A stretch of DNA of 42,792 nucleotides from assembly GCA_964640655.1 (NCBI GenBank), contig CAZXFT010000026.1, positions 1 to 42,792 of the forward strand. The letters are read 5' to 3'. Positions 26,975 to 36,505 of this stretch are shown piece after piece. Each line of letters begins with the position of its first letter. Position 1 is the stretch's first letter. The DNA is from BJGO01 sp964640655. Lineage in GTDB: Bacteria; Bacteroidota; Bacteroidia; Chitinophagales; UBA10324. The notes beneath the pieces were generated by a model, which was not told where the DNA came from, searched no databases, and saw only the letters and a list, made by a program, of their open reading frames with translations. The translations under genes were made by a program, and so were the position numbers.

Positions 26975-28372
26975 TTAAATACTTTCCTTACGTTGAATAC
27001 GTGCTACTAAATCTGCTTCAACCACTATTTTATTTCCTACAAATCCAACACCACGCATCTCGCACAATCCGCGTCGAATAGGGCTTAATAACTCCAGCTT
27101 CATAATCAAGGTATCACCGGGAATTACTTTGTTCTTGAATTTAGCATTGTCGATTTTTAAAAAGTAAGTATCCCAATTTTCAGGGTCGCTTACCGTATGA
27201 AGAACAAGTATGCCGCCTGTTTGTGCCATAGCTTCAATTTGTAGTACTCCCGGCATTACCGGGTTTCCGGGAAAATGTCCCTGGAAAAAGTTTTCGTTGA
27301 AGGTTACATTTTTTATCCCTACTACATGGGAATCGCTCAGTTCGATGATTTTATCCACCAGTAAAAATGGATACTGATGCGGCAAATTGCGCTCTATCAT
27401 TCTAATATCATAAACCGGCGCCTGATTGGGATCATAAGCCGGAGCGACTTTAGCATTACGTTGTTCTTTAATCATACTTTTTATTTTTTTAGCAAAGGCC
27501 ACGTTGGTGGAATGACCCGGCTTGGAGCCGATGATTTTTGCTTTGATAGGTATACCTACCAGTGCCAAATCGCCAACGACATCGAGCAGTTTATGCCGCG
27601 CCGGTTCATTCTGATAACGAAGTTGAATGTTGTTTAAATATCCTTCTTTTTCAACAATCACGTGAGGCTTGTTGAAATACTGTTGCAGGTTGGTTAATAA
27701 TTCAGGTTTAGGTGTTTTGTCTACCACCACAATGGCGTTATCTAAATCACCACCTTTAATCAGATTGTTTTTTATCAAAAACTCCACTTCATGCAAAAAG
27801 CAAAATGTGCGCGCCTCACTAATTTCATCTTTGAAATGAGATATATTTTTAAGTGATGCATGTTGAGTACCTAACACATCCGAGTTATAATCAATCATCA
27901 CGGTTACTTCGTAATCATCAGCTGGCAAGGCAGTCATCGTAACATCTTTCTCATTATCGAAATGTTCTATGTTGGATGTTAATTTGAAGTATTGACGTAG
28001 AACAGCTTGTTCTTCGATTCCCGCATATTGCAAGGCATCAATGAACATTTTAGAGCTTCCATCCATAATCGGCATCTCAGGACCATCAATCTCCATCATT
28101 ACATTATCTATTCCCAAACCTACTAGGGCAGCAAGTGCGTGCTCCACAGTCATCACCTTGGCTCCGTTTTGCTCCAGAGTAGTTCCACGTGATACATCGG
28201 TTACAAAATCAACATCAGCTTTTATGGTTGGTTGGTTTTCGAGATCAGTGCGTTTAAACACATAACCATGATTTGCCGGTGCAGGTTTAAAAGTGAGTTT
28301 GGCAGCAATACCCGTATGAATGCCTTTGCCTGTAACGGTAACATCCTGTTTTATGGTACGCTGATTCTGCAT
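26975..28372 (-). CDS. lpxC-fabZ: Bifunctional LpxC deacetylase / FabZ dehydratase
   Basis: Fusion of UDP-3-O-acyl-GlcNAc deacetylase (lipid A step 2) with 3-hydroxyacyl-ACP dehydratase (fatty-acid elongation), 465 residues. The LpxC half (about 1-305) has the zinc ligands H78 (TVEHAL), H260 and D264 (PARHKLLDVVGD) and the catalytic histidine H287 (PGHST). The FabZ half (about 320-465) has PHQYPFLLVDKI, the catalytic H366 in GHFPGNPVMPG, and E380 in LQIEAMAQ. This fusion is characteristic of Bacteroidota. It starts 3 bases after lpxD, so they are co-translated. Confidence 0.97.
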   Translation of the reverse strand: MQNQRTIKQDVTVTGKGIHTGIAAKLTFKPAPANHGYVFKRTDLENQPTIKADVDFVTDVSRGTTLEQNGAKVMTVEHALAALVGLGIDNVMMEIDGPEMPIMDGSSKMFIDALQYAGIEEQAVLRQYFKLTSNIEHFDNEKDVTMTALPADDYEVTVMIDYNSDVLGTQHASLKNISHFKDEISEARTFCFLHEVEFLIKNNLIKGGDLDNAIVVVDKTPKPELLTNLQQYFNKPHVIVEKEGYLNNIQLRYQNEPARHKLLDVVGDLALVGIPIKAKIIGSKPGHSTNVAFAKKIKSMIKEQRNAKVAPAYDPNQAPVYDIRMIERNLPHQYPFLLVDKIIELSDSHVVGIKNVTFNENFFQGHFPGNPVMPGVLQIEAMAQTGGILVLHTVSDPENWDTYFLKIDNAKFKNKVIPGDTLIMKLELLSPIRRGLCEMRGVGFVGNKIVVEADLVARIQRKESI

Positions 28373-28375
28373 TGT

Positions 28376-29410
28376 TTACTCTTTGTTCTTACTTGCCTGT
28401 TGAATAAGTGAATCTAATTGATGTTGAAGTTGCGGCAAATTACGATATACCGATTGAGACCGCAAAGAGGCAGTATATTCAAAAGCCGGTGCGCCATTCC
28501 ATGCCTTGCCTTCTTCTTTAATTGATTTGGAAATACCGCTTTGTGCATTAATGCGGCTGCGGTCGGCAATAGTGATATGTCCAACAAAACCTACCTGGCC
28601 ACCTATCATACAATATTTACCTATCTTGGTGCTTCCGGAAATTCCGGTTTGAGCAGCTATAACCGTATGCTCACCTATGTCTACATTGTGAGCTATATGT
28701 ATATGATTATCGAGCTTCACCCCCTTACGAATGATGGTGCTTCCCATTGTAGCACGATCAATGGTAACACATGCACCTAACTCCACATCATCCTCTATCT
28801 GAACATTTCCAAGTTGAGGAATCTTTTGATAAGAGCCGTCTTTTTGTGGTGCAAAACCAAAACCATCGGAGCCTATCACAGATCCGGAATGAATCATACA
28901 GCGGCTGCCAATTTTTGTATCGTGATAAATCTGCACACCGGAATAAATTGTAGTGCCTTCTTCAATTACGGAGTTAGCTCCGATGTAACAATGCGGATAA
29001 ATTTTTACTCCTCTGCCAATGCGCACATTTTCGTCTATATAAGTAAATGCGCCTATGTAAACATCATCAGCAATTTGAACTGATGTGGATATGTTAGATG
29101 GTTGTTCAATACCATGTTTTTGACTCACCGTACTGCCAAACTTCTGCAACAGGAATGTGAAAGCTGCATAGGCATCCGGCACACGAATAATCACCGGCTT
29201 AAGTCTTTCGGTGAATATTTCTGAGTCGTTAACAACCAAAACCGATGCACCTGTTGTATAGGCAAAGGGTAAATACTTTGGATTAGCTAAAAAACAAACC
29301 GAACCTTGTCCAGCATCTTCGATTTTGGCAGGATGTGTAATAACAGTATCCGCGAAGCCTTCAAGCTTGCCATTCAGTAGTGCACATAGTTCACCTGCCG
29401 TAATCTTCAT
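28376..29410 (-). CDS. lpxD: UDP-3-O-(3-hydroxyacyl)glucosamine N-acyltransferase
   Basis: Third acyl-transfer step of lipid A synthesis. 344 residues: an N-terminal uridine-binding domain (about 1-100) and a long hexapeptide-repeat beta-helix (IADDVYIGAFTYIDENVRIGRG and on) with DGFGFAP, DNHIHIAHNVDIGEHT (the catalytic histidine is in HIAHN) and a C-terminal helix. It is the first gene of lpxD - lpxC/fabZ - lpxA. Upstream on the minus strand, TATTTTTA (+ strand 29427-29434) is one mismatch from the -7 consensus and may be the operon's promoter. Confidence 0.96.
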   Translation of the reverse strand: MKITAGELCALLNGKLEGFADTVITHPAKIEDAGQGSVCFLANPKYLPFAYTTGASVLVVNDSEIFTERLKPVIIRVPDAYAAFTFLLQKFGSTVSQKHGIEQPSNISTSVQIADDVYIGAFTYIDENVRIGRGVKIYPHCYIGANSVIEEGTTIYSGVQIYHDTKIGSRCMIHSGSVIGSDGFGFAPQKDGSYQKIPQLGNVQIEDDVELGACVTIDRATMGSTIIRKGVKLDNHIHIAHNVDIGEHTVIAAQTGISGSTKIGKYCMIGGQVGFVGHITIADRSRINAQSGISKSIKEEGKAWNGAPAFEYTASLRSQSVYRNLPQLQHQLDSLIQQASKNKE

Positions 29411-29562
29411 TTTTTATTAGGGTGGCTAAAAATAAGGGGAATTAAATAAATGTTGATGAATCACATCCTATTAAATATTGCCACCATTGTAATGTGAAAT
29501 AATTGTAAGTCTCTAATTCTGTATGAAATTTTTTTATTCAAAGAATATAAGTAAAATTGAAT

Positions 29563-30423
29563 GTGCGATCAAACGTCTACCATAATATTTTCCTCTCAGT
29601 AATATTTATAATCCATCTAAATTTCTGAAATGCACAAAGCCCATATGAGCATTACCTTAACCAATCAGTACATTGGTCTAATCAGGTGAGTTTCGGAGAG
29701 CCTGGTTTTACTTATGAGAGTTTTATGCATCGGATGATTGTCGGTGATACTGTAATTAATGGCATTGCATACTTTAATGTTTACAGTGAAAGTTACAGTA
29801 TAACCAATGGAGTTGGCTCTTATTCTCCGCCCAATAAGTTAATGGCTCTTCGTGAAGACACCAATCATATATTCTATGCCATCACATACAACAATCCCGA
29901 TACAACTTTTGAAAGCGAATGGTGCCGGTTTAACTATCAATTAGGTGATACGATGTTTGATGGCACAACTGCATCAAACTATGTCGTAGAAGATATTGAT
30001 ACAGTAGCCTTTGGAAGTGAGACAAGGTTATTTTTCAAATCTATGTATCCATTCGCAATTATGGAAGGAATGGGTCTTGCTTATAATGGATCGTTTAATG
30101 CTTACTTGCTTTGCTTTGAAAAAGATGGTGCCTTGTATTCACAGGCTCCGTTCTGTCAATTCGATTTGGGGTCAAATGATATCATTCCTTCAAAAAATAT
30201 TGTTATCTATCCAAACCCTGCAAATGATATCATATGGGTAAATACCAATTCAATAAATGGTCAAATAACAGTCTCTGATATGTCTGGAAGAGAATTACTT
30301 ACTAAAACTGTATACAGCAGTAAAACCATGTTGCCTATTCTTGAACTTCAAGAAGGGATCTATCTATTAACATATACTAACGGGTTAAGTCAGGTATTTC
30401 GGCTTTTTTCTGTCATTAGGTAA
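29563..30423 (+). pseudogene. T9SS cargo protein broken by a stop in its signal peptide
   Basis: From GTG at 29686 the frame encodes 245 residues ending in a type-A T9SS sorting domain (IYPNPANDIIWV ... ITVSDMSGRELL ... LELQEGIYLLTY). Reading upstream in the same frame gives NAQSPYEHYLNQSVHWSNQ, like the start of a mature exported protein, then TGA at 29626-29628, then HNIFLSVIFIIHLNF, a hydrophobic core with a basic residue before it, back to GTG at 29563 (or TTG at 29557). One nonsense codon therefore splits an otherwise complete signal peptide. TGA is a normal stop here (ispD and the DUF4256 gene end with it). The central domain is not recognised. Either the gene is inactive or the base is a sequencing error; translation from 29686 would give an unexported product. 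Confidence 0.75.
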
Positions 30424-30426
30424 TCA

Positions 30427-31323
30427 TTAAACCATAACACTTAGCACTTTCTTTCTCACTATAAAGCTTACAGGTAATTTACCTGCGTCTTCTCCATCGG
30501 TTTCAACAAGCACCTCGGTATCTGCTTCTATCCGAATCTCGTTAGTATGGAAAGACAAGACCTTATTATGAGCGAGCAATTTTCCATTAAATAATTGTGG
30601 AACAATTCGGAGCACATCCATAATACTCAATGGCTTAATAAGCGTAACACTTATCAAACCATCATTGAGCACGGCATGTGGACACTGCATCAGCCCGCCT
30701 CCATTAGTTTTATGAATGCCAAGAGCCATAGTTAAAATTGTCTCACGATGTTGTTTACCATCATAACTAAGTTGTACTGCAACAGGTTTATATTGAAATA
30801 CAGCTATTAGCGCCGATTTAATGTAAATAAGTTTTCCTCTGCTGCCATGTTGCTTCTTAAGATTAGCTTCACGGGCAATAAATGCATCGAAACCTATACC
30901 ACACATACTAATGCAGTAATTTTTATATCCTTTTTGATCAAGTAATTCTATTACATCCTGTGCAACAAGCTTAGGTTGTTGAATGCGCTTTAGAAAATGA
31001 TCGATACTGTTGCTGAGCTTATAAGCTGAAGCAAAATCATTGCCGGTACCAACAGGGATCACACTTATTGCAGTTATGTTATTCTCATTATTCAGCAACC
31101 CGTTAGCTGCTTCGTGCAATGTTCCATCACCTCCAAGAACTATAAGAACATCAATCTTTTGTAATGATGCCGTTAGCGCTAATTCAGTTGCGTGTTTAGC
31201 AAATTCAGTCAATGCAAATTCATAGTGAATATCCAACTCATCTAACTTAACACTGAGTTGCTTCCAAAGTGTTAGCCCCCTGCCACTACCCGATAAAGGG
31301 TTGATGATGAAAAACATATTCAC
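30427..31323 (-). CDS. Diacylglycerol-kinase family lipid kinase (YegS/BmrU-like)
   Basis: 298 residues with the DAGK catalytic-domain signatures: INPLSGSGRG near the N-terminus, the nucleotide-binding LGGDGTLHE (GGDGT 64-68), and IPVGTGNDFA near 98. The C-terminal domain (VALGIHKTNGGGLMQCPHAVLNDGLISV) matches the second domain of YegS-like lipid kinases. It likely phosphorylates a membrane lipid such as diacylglycerol or a sphingoid-type lipid; the substrate cannot be read. It lies 4 bases after the aldo/keto reductase gene on the same strand, so the two are probably one operon. Confidence 0.9.
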   Translation of the reverse strand: MNMFFIINPLSGSGRGLTLWKQLSVKLDELDIHYEFALTEFAKHATELALTASLQKIDVLIVLGGDGTLHEAANGLLNNENNITAISVIPVGTGNDFASAYKLSNSIDHFLKRIQQPKLVAQDVIELLDQKGYKNYCISMCGIGFDAFIAREANLKKQHGSRGKLIYIKSALIAVFQYKPVAVQLSYDGKQHRETILTMALGIHKTNGGGLMQCPHAVLNDGLISVTLIKPLSIMDVLRIVPQLFNGKLLAHNKVLSFHTNEIRIEADTEVLVETDGEDAGKLPVSFIVRKKVLSVMV

Positions 31324-31327
31324 CGTA

Positions 31328-32308
31328 TTACCATTTAGGCAGTTCAGGCCTGTTCTTCAAGATATTTTCAATCTGCACCTGTACTTCTGGTGTCAGTTTA
31401 GAAAGTACATTAATTGCCTTAATGTTTTCTTCCAGTTGTGCGGTTCTGCTTGCTCCCAATATCACCGTACTCACGTTATGGTTTAACAAACACCAGGCAA
31501 TAGCTAATTGTGGCAAAGTGCAACTGACTTCAGCTGCAATATTTTGCAATGACTTAACTTTTTCCAAACGCTCGGGTGTAATACTTGATTCGCGAAGCCA
31601 CTCTAATCCCTTCAGCGCAAGTCTTGAATCTTCAGGTAATTGATTATTGTACTTACCGGTTAGCGCTCCCGAAGCCAGCGGACTCCAGATAGTAGTGCCC
31701 AATCCTATTTCAGAATATAGACGATGATACTCTTTTTCAAATCGCTCGCGATGAAACATATTGTACTGTGGCTGTTCAACCACCGGAGGTATCAAATGAT
31801 TTTCTTTACATATGCTCCATGCCTGCATAATCTGTTGTGCGCTCCACTCAGAAGTACCCCAATATAAAACCTTGCCTTGCATGATTAACTGATGCATAGC
31901 CCACACCGTTTCTTCTACAGGTGTTGTGGAATCTGGTCTGTGGCAGTAATAAAAGTCAAGGTATTCCATCTGCAAGCGTTTAAGAGCTGCATGACAAGCT
32001 TCAAAAACGTGTTTCTTGGACAGTCCTGTTTGGTTGGGTTTTTCTCCTGTTCCAAAATATACCTTGCTCGAAACCATGAAAGTATCGCGTGGCCATTGCA
32101 TTTTACTCAATATGTTACCCATTACAATTTCCGACTTACCATAAACGTATCCTTCGGCATTGTCAAAAAAGTTAATACCATTATCATATGCCATTTTCAT
32201 ACAAGCTTCAGCAGTAGCGTCATCCATCATCTTTCCAAATGTAAGCCAGGAGCCAAAGGAGAGCGCACTCACCTTTACTCCCCACTTTCCTAGGTTTCTA
32301 TAAATCAT
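31328..32308 (-). CDS. Aldo/keto reductase
   Basis: 326-residue NADPH-dependent oxidoreductase of the potassium-channel-beta-like AKR group. The catalytic tetrad is visible: D49 (FFDNAEGY), Y54, K82 (SSKVYF) and H123 (YCHRPD). Other family marks are LSFGSWLTFG near the N-terminus and GTSEWSAQQIMQA around 150. It is cytoplasmic and the substrate is unknown. It is preceded by the MacB-type permease gene, 30 bases away, and followed after 4 bases by the lipid kinase, so permease-AKR-kinase may be one transcript. Confidence 0.92.
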   Translation of the reverse strand: MIYRNLGKWGVKVSALSFGSWLTFGKMMDDATAEACMKMAYDNGINFFDNAEGYVYGKSEIVMGNILSKMQWPRDTFMVSSKVYFGTGEKPNQTGLSKKHVFEACHAALKRLQMEYLDFYYCHRPDSTTPVEETVWAMHQLIMQGKVLYWGTSEWSAQQIMQAWSICKENHLIPPVVEQPQYNMFHRERFEKEYHRLYSEIGLGTTIWSPLASGALTGKYNNQLPEDSRLALKGLEWLRESSITPERLEKVKSLQNIAAEVSCTLPQLAIAWCLLNHNVSTVILGASRTAQLEENIKAINVLSKLTPEVQVQIENILKNRPELPKW

Positions 32309-32338
32309 ATTTGTAAAAAGCTGTTTTGTTTTTTGAAT

Positions 32339-33592
32339 TTATTTGAATCGAATAGCATCAACGGGCTTTAGTCTGGATGCGCTGAAGGCAGGCCACAAGC
32401 CTGCAACCATACCTATGACAGATGAAATAACAACACCGTTAATGATATTACTGGTGCTTAAAACTAATTCAAAACCTATGGCACCTGAAGCTGCCAATGC
32501 TGCCATATAAACAAGTAACAAACCGAAGATACCTCCGAATATGGAAAGAATCACTGACTCAGTGAGGAATTCCAGGAGAATGAAATAATTTTTAGCACCT
32601 AAAGCTTTTTTTATACCAATCAGATTTGTTCGCTCTCGTACACTTACAAACATGATGTTGGCAATGCCGAAGCCACCCACCAACAGCGCAAATGCTCCTA
32701 TAACGAAGCCTGCCAAATTCAATGCACCGAATATCTGAGAAATAAAGCTTGTAATCATACTAATGCGATTCATAGCAAAGTTGTCATCATCGATCGGTGA
32801 CTGACGGCGCAGAGAGCGCATATGCCCGCGTATCTCATCGCTTAAGGCATCAAGTGAAACTCCATCCTTTGCCTTGACTAAAATGGATGGTTCAACTCCA
32901 AATCCATCGAAACGGATTTTTGTTTTAACAAAGTTGAAAGGCATGTAAATCACGTTGTCGTTGCTCATATTAATGAGGCTTTCTCCCTCTTTCTTAAGCA
33001 CACCTACTACTCGAACTTTTGCTCCAAAGATGGTGATGTATGAACCTATTGGGTCAATACTTCTGGGCAATAATTGAGAAGCCACTTCATTACCCAGAAT
33101 AGCTACCGGTGCTCCACCATCACTTTCGAGTTGAGTAAAATAACGACCATTAGAAAAATCCATGTTCATTATACTTCCATATTCAGAGGTAACACCAAAA
33201 GCTGTAACTTCTTCAAGTGACTGACCTTCGAAACTTGTTGTCTTACCACTAACTCGAACCGACATTGCTACATCAGTAGCAGATTTGATTTTTGTTTTAA
33301 GTAGTCGGTATTCTTCATACTTTGCAAATGGACGATTTACGTATTTCCACCAGGGATAATCACTGGAAAATGTCCACGGCCATTTATTGATAAAGACCAC
33401 ATCTGAACCAAGTTTCTGTATGCTTTGCTTTATGTTGCGCTCCATAGAATCCACAGCAGCCATCACCGCAATAACACAGAAAATACCTATACTGATTCCC
33501 AATAATGAAAGAAAAGTACGCAGTTTATTGGTCCATAACTCGCGAATCGAAGATTGAAAACTTTCACTGATAATTTTTATAATGAGCCGCAT
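32339..33592 (-). CDS. ABC transporter permease, MacB/FtsX type
   Basis: 417 residues with the MacB topology: one N-terminal transmembrane helix (about 22-47, LRTFLSLLGISIGIFCVIAV), a large periplasmic domain (about 50-285), and three C-terminal helices (near 285-312, 338-365 and 385-408). LAGFVIGAFALLVGGFGIANIMFVSV and the ending SRLKPVDAIRF are typical of the FtsX/MacB_PCD family. It has no ATPase domain. The best candidate partner in the window is the MacB/LolD-type ATPase at 37410-38126. Likely role: export of a peptide or small molecule, or lipoprotein release; not determinable here. Confidence 0.9.
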   Translation of the reverse strand: MRLIIKIISESFQSSIRELWTNKLRTFLSLLGISIGIFCVIAVMAAVDSMERNIKQSIQKLGSDVVFINKWPWTFSSDYPWWKYVNRPFAKYEEYRLLKTKIKSATDVAMSVRVSGKTTSFEGQSLEEVTAFGVTSEYGSIMNMDFSNGRYFTQLESDGGAPVAILGNEVASQLLPRSIDPIGSYITIFGAKVRVVGVLKKEGESLINMSNDNVIYMPFNFVKTKIRFDGFGVEPSILVKAKDGVSLDALSDEIRGHMRSLRRQSPIDDDNFAMNRISMITSFISQIFGALNLAGFVIGAFALLVGGFGIANIMFVSVRERTNLIGIKKALGAKNYFILLEFLTESVILSIFGGIFGLLLVYMAALAASGAIGFELVLSTSNIINGVVISSVIGMVAGLWPAFSASRLKPVDAIRFK

Positions 33593-33631
33593 ACAATGGG
33601 CTGTTTGGTTTTTCTTTTACAAGAATAAGTA

Positions 33632-33639
33632 TATTTTTG
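33632..33639 (+). promoter_or_regulatory. Predicted -7 box of queA
   Basis: TATTTTTG followed by CCGCTCTTTT. A TTG at 33605-33607 could be the -33 element, but the spacer (24) is long. The box ends 53 bases before the queA ATG, leaving a leader that holds an inverted repeat. Confidence 0.5.
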
Positions 33640-33646
33640 CCGCTCT

Positions 33647-33675
33647 TTTATTAAAACTTAAAAGCTTTTAATAAA
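33647..33675. repeat. Perfect 10-bp inverted repeat in the queA leader
   Basis: Arms TTTATTAAAA (33647-33656) and TTTTAATAAA (33666-33675) with a 9-base spacer, lying between the predicted queA -7 box and the ATG. It could be a repressor operator or an mRNA hairpin. It is very AT-rich, so a chance origin is possible. Confidence 0.5.
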
Positions 33676-33692
33676 CCGTAATTTATTAAAGC

Positions 33693-34742
33693 ATGAAGCT
33701 GACACAATTCCAATTCGACGTTCCCAACTCTCTGTTGGCGCAGCGTCCACTCCCTAACCGCGATGATGCGCGGCTGATGATTATAGACCGTAAAACCGGC
33801 AAATTCAAACACAAAAAATTCAGAGAGATTCTCAACATCTTCGACGATGGTGATGCTATGATTCTGAATAACACCAAGGTTTTTCCTGCACGCATGTATG
33901 GACGCAAGGAAAAAACGGGTGCTAAGATTGAAGTTTTTTTGCTGCGTGAACTGAACCATGAAATGCGTCTATGGGACGTGTTGGTGGATCCTGCACGTAA
34001 GATTCGTGTAGGCAATAAACTTTATTTTGGCGATGACGGTGTACTTGTGGCAGAGGTAGTTGATAACACGACATCGCGTGGCCGTACCATCAGATTCTTG
34101 TTTGATGGCACTGATGATGAGTTGAAAGAAACTTTATACAATATGGGTGAAACACCCATTCCTAAATACATCAAGCGCAAGCCCGATGAAGAAGACCGTG
34201 AACGCTACCAGACGGTTTATGCCAAAGAAGAAGGTGCGGTTGCCGCTCCAACCTCCGGTGTGCACTTCACTCGAGAATTGTTAAAACGATTGGAAATTAA
34301 AGGTGTAAATGTTTCTGAACTGACATTGCATATTGGTTTGGGAACTTTCCGTCAGATTGAAGTAGAAGATTTATCTAAACATAAAATGGATGCGGAATAT
34401 TTTAACCTTTCTCCTGAAACCTGTAATGTAATTAACAGAGCCATTGAAAAGAAGAAGAACGTTATCTCTGTTGGTACTACCGTGATGCGCGCACTAGAGA
34501 CATCTGTAACTGCTCAAGGTTTTGTAAAGCCTATGGAAGGTTGGACCAATCTGTTTATTCATCCACCTTATGACTTTACCATTGCCAATATGATGCTGAC
34601 CAATTTCCATTTGCCTAAGACGAGCTTGTATATAATGGCTTGTGCATTTGGCGGTTATGATTTGATGGTTGAAGCATACAAAGTGGCTATGAAAGAAAAG
34701 TATCGCTTTGCAACTTACGGCGATGCTATGCTGATTCTGTAA
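33693..34742 (+). CDS. queA: S-adenosylmethionine:tRNA ribosyltransferase-isomerase QueA
   Basis: Transfers and rearranges the ribosyl part of S-adenosylmethionine onto preQ1-tRNA to make epoxyqueuosine. 349 residues with the family motifs: LIAQRPLPNRDDARLM-like start (LLAQRPLPNRDDARL), ILNNTKVFPARMYGRK, the TPIPKYIKRKPDEEDRERYQTVYA segment, APTSGVHFT and HIGLGTFRQIEVED, and near the end NFHLPKTSL. It begins a probable operon with ispD (12 bases apart) and a glycosyltransferase. QueG, which acts on its product, is 27 kb to the left. Confidence 0.96.
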   Translation: MKLTQFQFDVPNSLLAQRPLPNRDDARLMIIDRKTGKFKHKKFREILNIFDDGDAMILNNTKVFPARMYGRKEKTGAKIEVFLLRELNHEMRLWDVLVDPARKIRVGNKLYFGDDGVLVAEVVDNTTSRGRTIRFLFDGTDDELKETLYNMGETPIPKYIKRKPDEEDRERYQTVYAKEEGAVAAPTSGVHFTRELLKRLEIKGVNVSELTLHIGLGTFRQIEVEDLSKHKMDAEYFNLSPETCNVINRAIEKKKNVISVGTTVMRALETSVTAQGFVKPMEGWTNLFIHPPYDFTIANMMLTNFHLPKTSLYIMACAFGGYDLMVEAYKVAMKEKYRFATYGDAMLIL

Positions 34743-34754
34743 GCAGCGCAACAA

Positions 34755-35426
34755 GTGCGATACTATGTAATCATAGCAGCAGGGGGCTCCGGCAAACGAA
34801 TGAATGCCGATATTCCTAAACAATTCTTGGTAATTGCTGACAAGCCTATTATTGTGCATACCATTGAAAAGTTTGCAAAGGCATTGCCTAAAGCACAGTT
34901 TATTATCTCTATTCATCCTGATTGGAATAATAAATGGCAATCCATCAGAGAAACATTTCTAACACAAATCAATATAATTACAGTAAATGGTGGTGCAGAA
35001 AGATTTCACTCTGTAAAAAATGCTTTGAATAAGATTCCGGACGATGGCATTATCTGTATTCACGATGCAGCAAGGCCTTTGGTGAATGAAGAACTTATCA
35101 AACGATGTGTTCAAGAATGTGAAATTAACGGCACGGCCATTCCTTCTATTTCTGTACAAGAAAGTCTGCGATTTATTACTTATGGTAATAACGTTGCTGT
35201 TAACCGTAATGATTACAGACTAATACAAACACCACAATGTTTTAAATCAACAATCCTTCAGCAGGCATACCAACAAGAATTTGATTCACAATTCACTGAC
35301 GATGCTTCTGTAGTTGAGTCAGCTGGTTTCAATGTTCATCTTACTGAAGGGGATAGAATGAACATTAAGATAACAACCCAGATTGAATTTGATCTTATTA
35401 ATCTCTGGATGCAAAACAAGGACTGA
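34755..35426 (+). CDS. ispD: 2-C-methyl-D-erythritol 4-phosphate cytidylyltransferase
   Basis: MEP-pathway isoprenoid enzyme that joins CTP and MEP. 223 residues, the normal length. The nucleotide-binding motif AAGGSGKRM is at 8-16, followed by PKQFLVIADKPI, and the conserved HDAARPLV segment is near 100-107. The start is GTG at 34755: an in-frame stop (the queA TAA) is five codons upstream, so no longer form exists and the next methionine would cut into the CTP-binding loop. It ends with TGA. Confidence 0.94.
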   Translation: MRYYVIIAAGGSGKRMNADIPKQFLVIADKPIIVHTIEKFAKALPKAQFIISIHPDWNNKWQSIRETFLTQINIITVNGGAERFHSVKNALNKIPDDGIICIHDAARPLVNEELIKRCVQECEINGTAIPSISVQESLRFITYGNNVAVNRNDYRLIQTPQCFKSTILQQAYQQEFDSQFTDDASVVESAGFNVHLTEGDRMNIKITTQIEFDLINLWMQNKD

Positions 35427-35471
35427 TTAACTCTCTAATAATTGACCTAGTATAATAAGCACATTACGACT

Positions 35472-36425
35472 ATGAAAATCAGTGGATTTACGATGGCAAA
35501 AAATGCAGATAAACTTTACTATCCATTAAAGGAGTCTATTGAATCTATTTTGCCTATTGTTGATGAATTTGTTGTTGCTATAGGTGACAATGATGCAGAT
35601 GATGAGTCGCTAAATAGAATTGAATCCATTTCTTCTGATAAAATTAAAATTATTCATACCAAATGGGATATTTCAAAATACAATAAAGGAACTGAGAATG
35701 CTCATCAAACCGACATTGCAAAAGAAGCTTGTACCGGAGATTGGTTATTCTATTTGCAGGCTGATGAAGTAATACATGAAAAATACCATGAAACGATTGT
35801 AAAGCGATGCCAAGAATTATTAAATAATACTCTTGTTGAAGGGTTGCTTTTTAGATATAAGCACTTCTGGGGTGACTATAATCATTATATTATTTCACAC
35901 GGATGGTACCCGAATGAAATTCGAATGATTAGAAATAACAAAGAAATTCATTCGTGGGAATCAGCTCAATCTTTTCGCAGAATTCCAAATTTCGATTACG
36001 TCAACTACAGACAACAGAAAAATACTTATAAATTGAAAGTAGCGAGAGTTGATGCGGAAGTTTTTCATTACGGTTGGGTTAGACCTCCCGAATTGATGAT
36101 CAAGAAACAAAAATCACTTGATACGATTCATCACGGTACCTTAGCCGTAGAGAAGAAGTATAAAAATCAGAAAGAATATTTTGACTACGGTCCATTAAAT
36201 AAACTTCAATTATTTGATGACACACATCCCATGGTGATGAAAGAATGGATAGCAAAATTTAACTGGGGAGGAAAATTGAATTATGGTGATAATGATATGC
36301 TTCCAAATCGTGAATTATTTAAACACGAAAAACTAAAGTATAAAGTAATTACTTGGCTGGAACAAAAAATACTATTCGGAAGACAAATAGGTGGCTTTAA
36401 AAATTATATTTTACTCGACGTATAA
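35472..36425 (+). CDS. Glycosyltransferase family 2-like protein
   Basis: 317 residues with a GT-A type start: FTMAKNADKLYYPLKESIESILPIVDEFVVAIGDNDADDES matches the nucleotide-sugar-binding front of family 2 transferases, and DWLFYLQADEVIHEK near 90-105 carries a DxD-like metal site (QADE). The C-terminal half has many aromatic and histidine residues (YHYGWVRPPELMIKKQ) typical of this sub-group. No membrane segment is seen; it would act at the cytoplasmic face. Acceptor and donor are unknown. It lies 45 bases after ispD. Confidence 0.83.
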   Translation: MKISGFTMAKNADKLYYPLKESIESILPIVDEFVVAIGDNDADDESLNRIESISSDKIKIIHTKWDISKYNKGTENAHQTDIAKEACTGDWLFYLQADEVIHEKYHETIVKRCQELLNNTLVEGLLFRYKHFWGDYNHYIISHGWYPNEIRMIRNNKEIHSWESAQSFRRIPNFDYVNYRQQKNTYKLKVARVDAEVFHYGWVRPPELMIKKQKSLDTIHHGTLAVEKKYKNQKEYFDYGPLNKLQLFDDTHPMVMKEWIAKFNWGGKLNYGDNDMLPNRELFKHEKLKYKVITWLEQKILFGRQIGGFKNYILLDV

Positions 36426-36505
36426 TTTAATTGAAAGTATGCAATAGCCTATTTGTTATTGAAGTATCAGTGTAATGATTAATACTCACATGATTTAGAT
36501 GATAA

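Noticed and set aside
29626..29628. TGA recoded as an amino acid in the T9SS cargo gene
   Set aside because: TGA is used as a true stop at ispD (35424-35426) and the DUF4256 gene (21883-21885), and there is no sign of a selenocysteine element.
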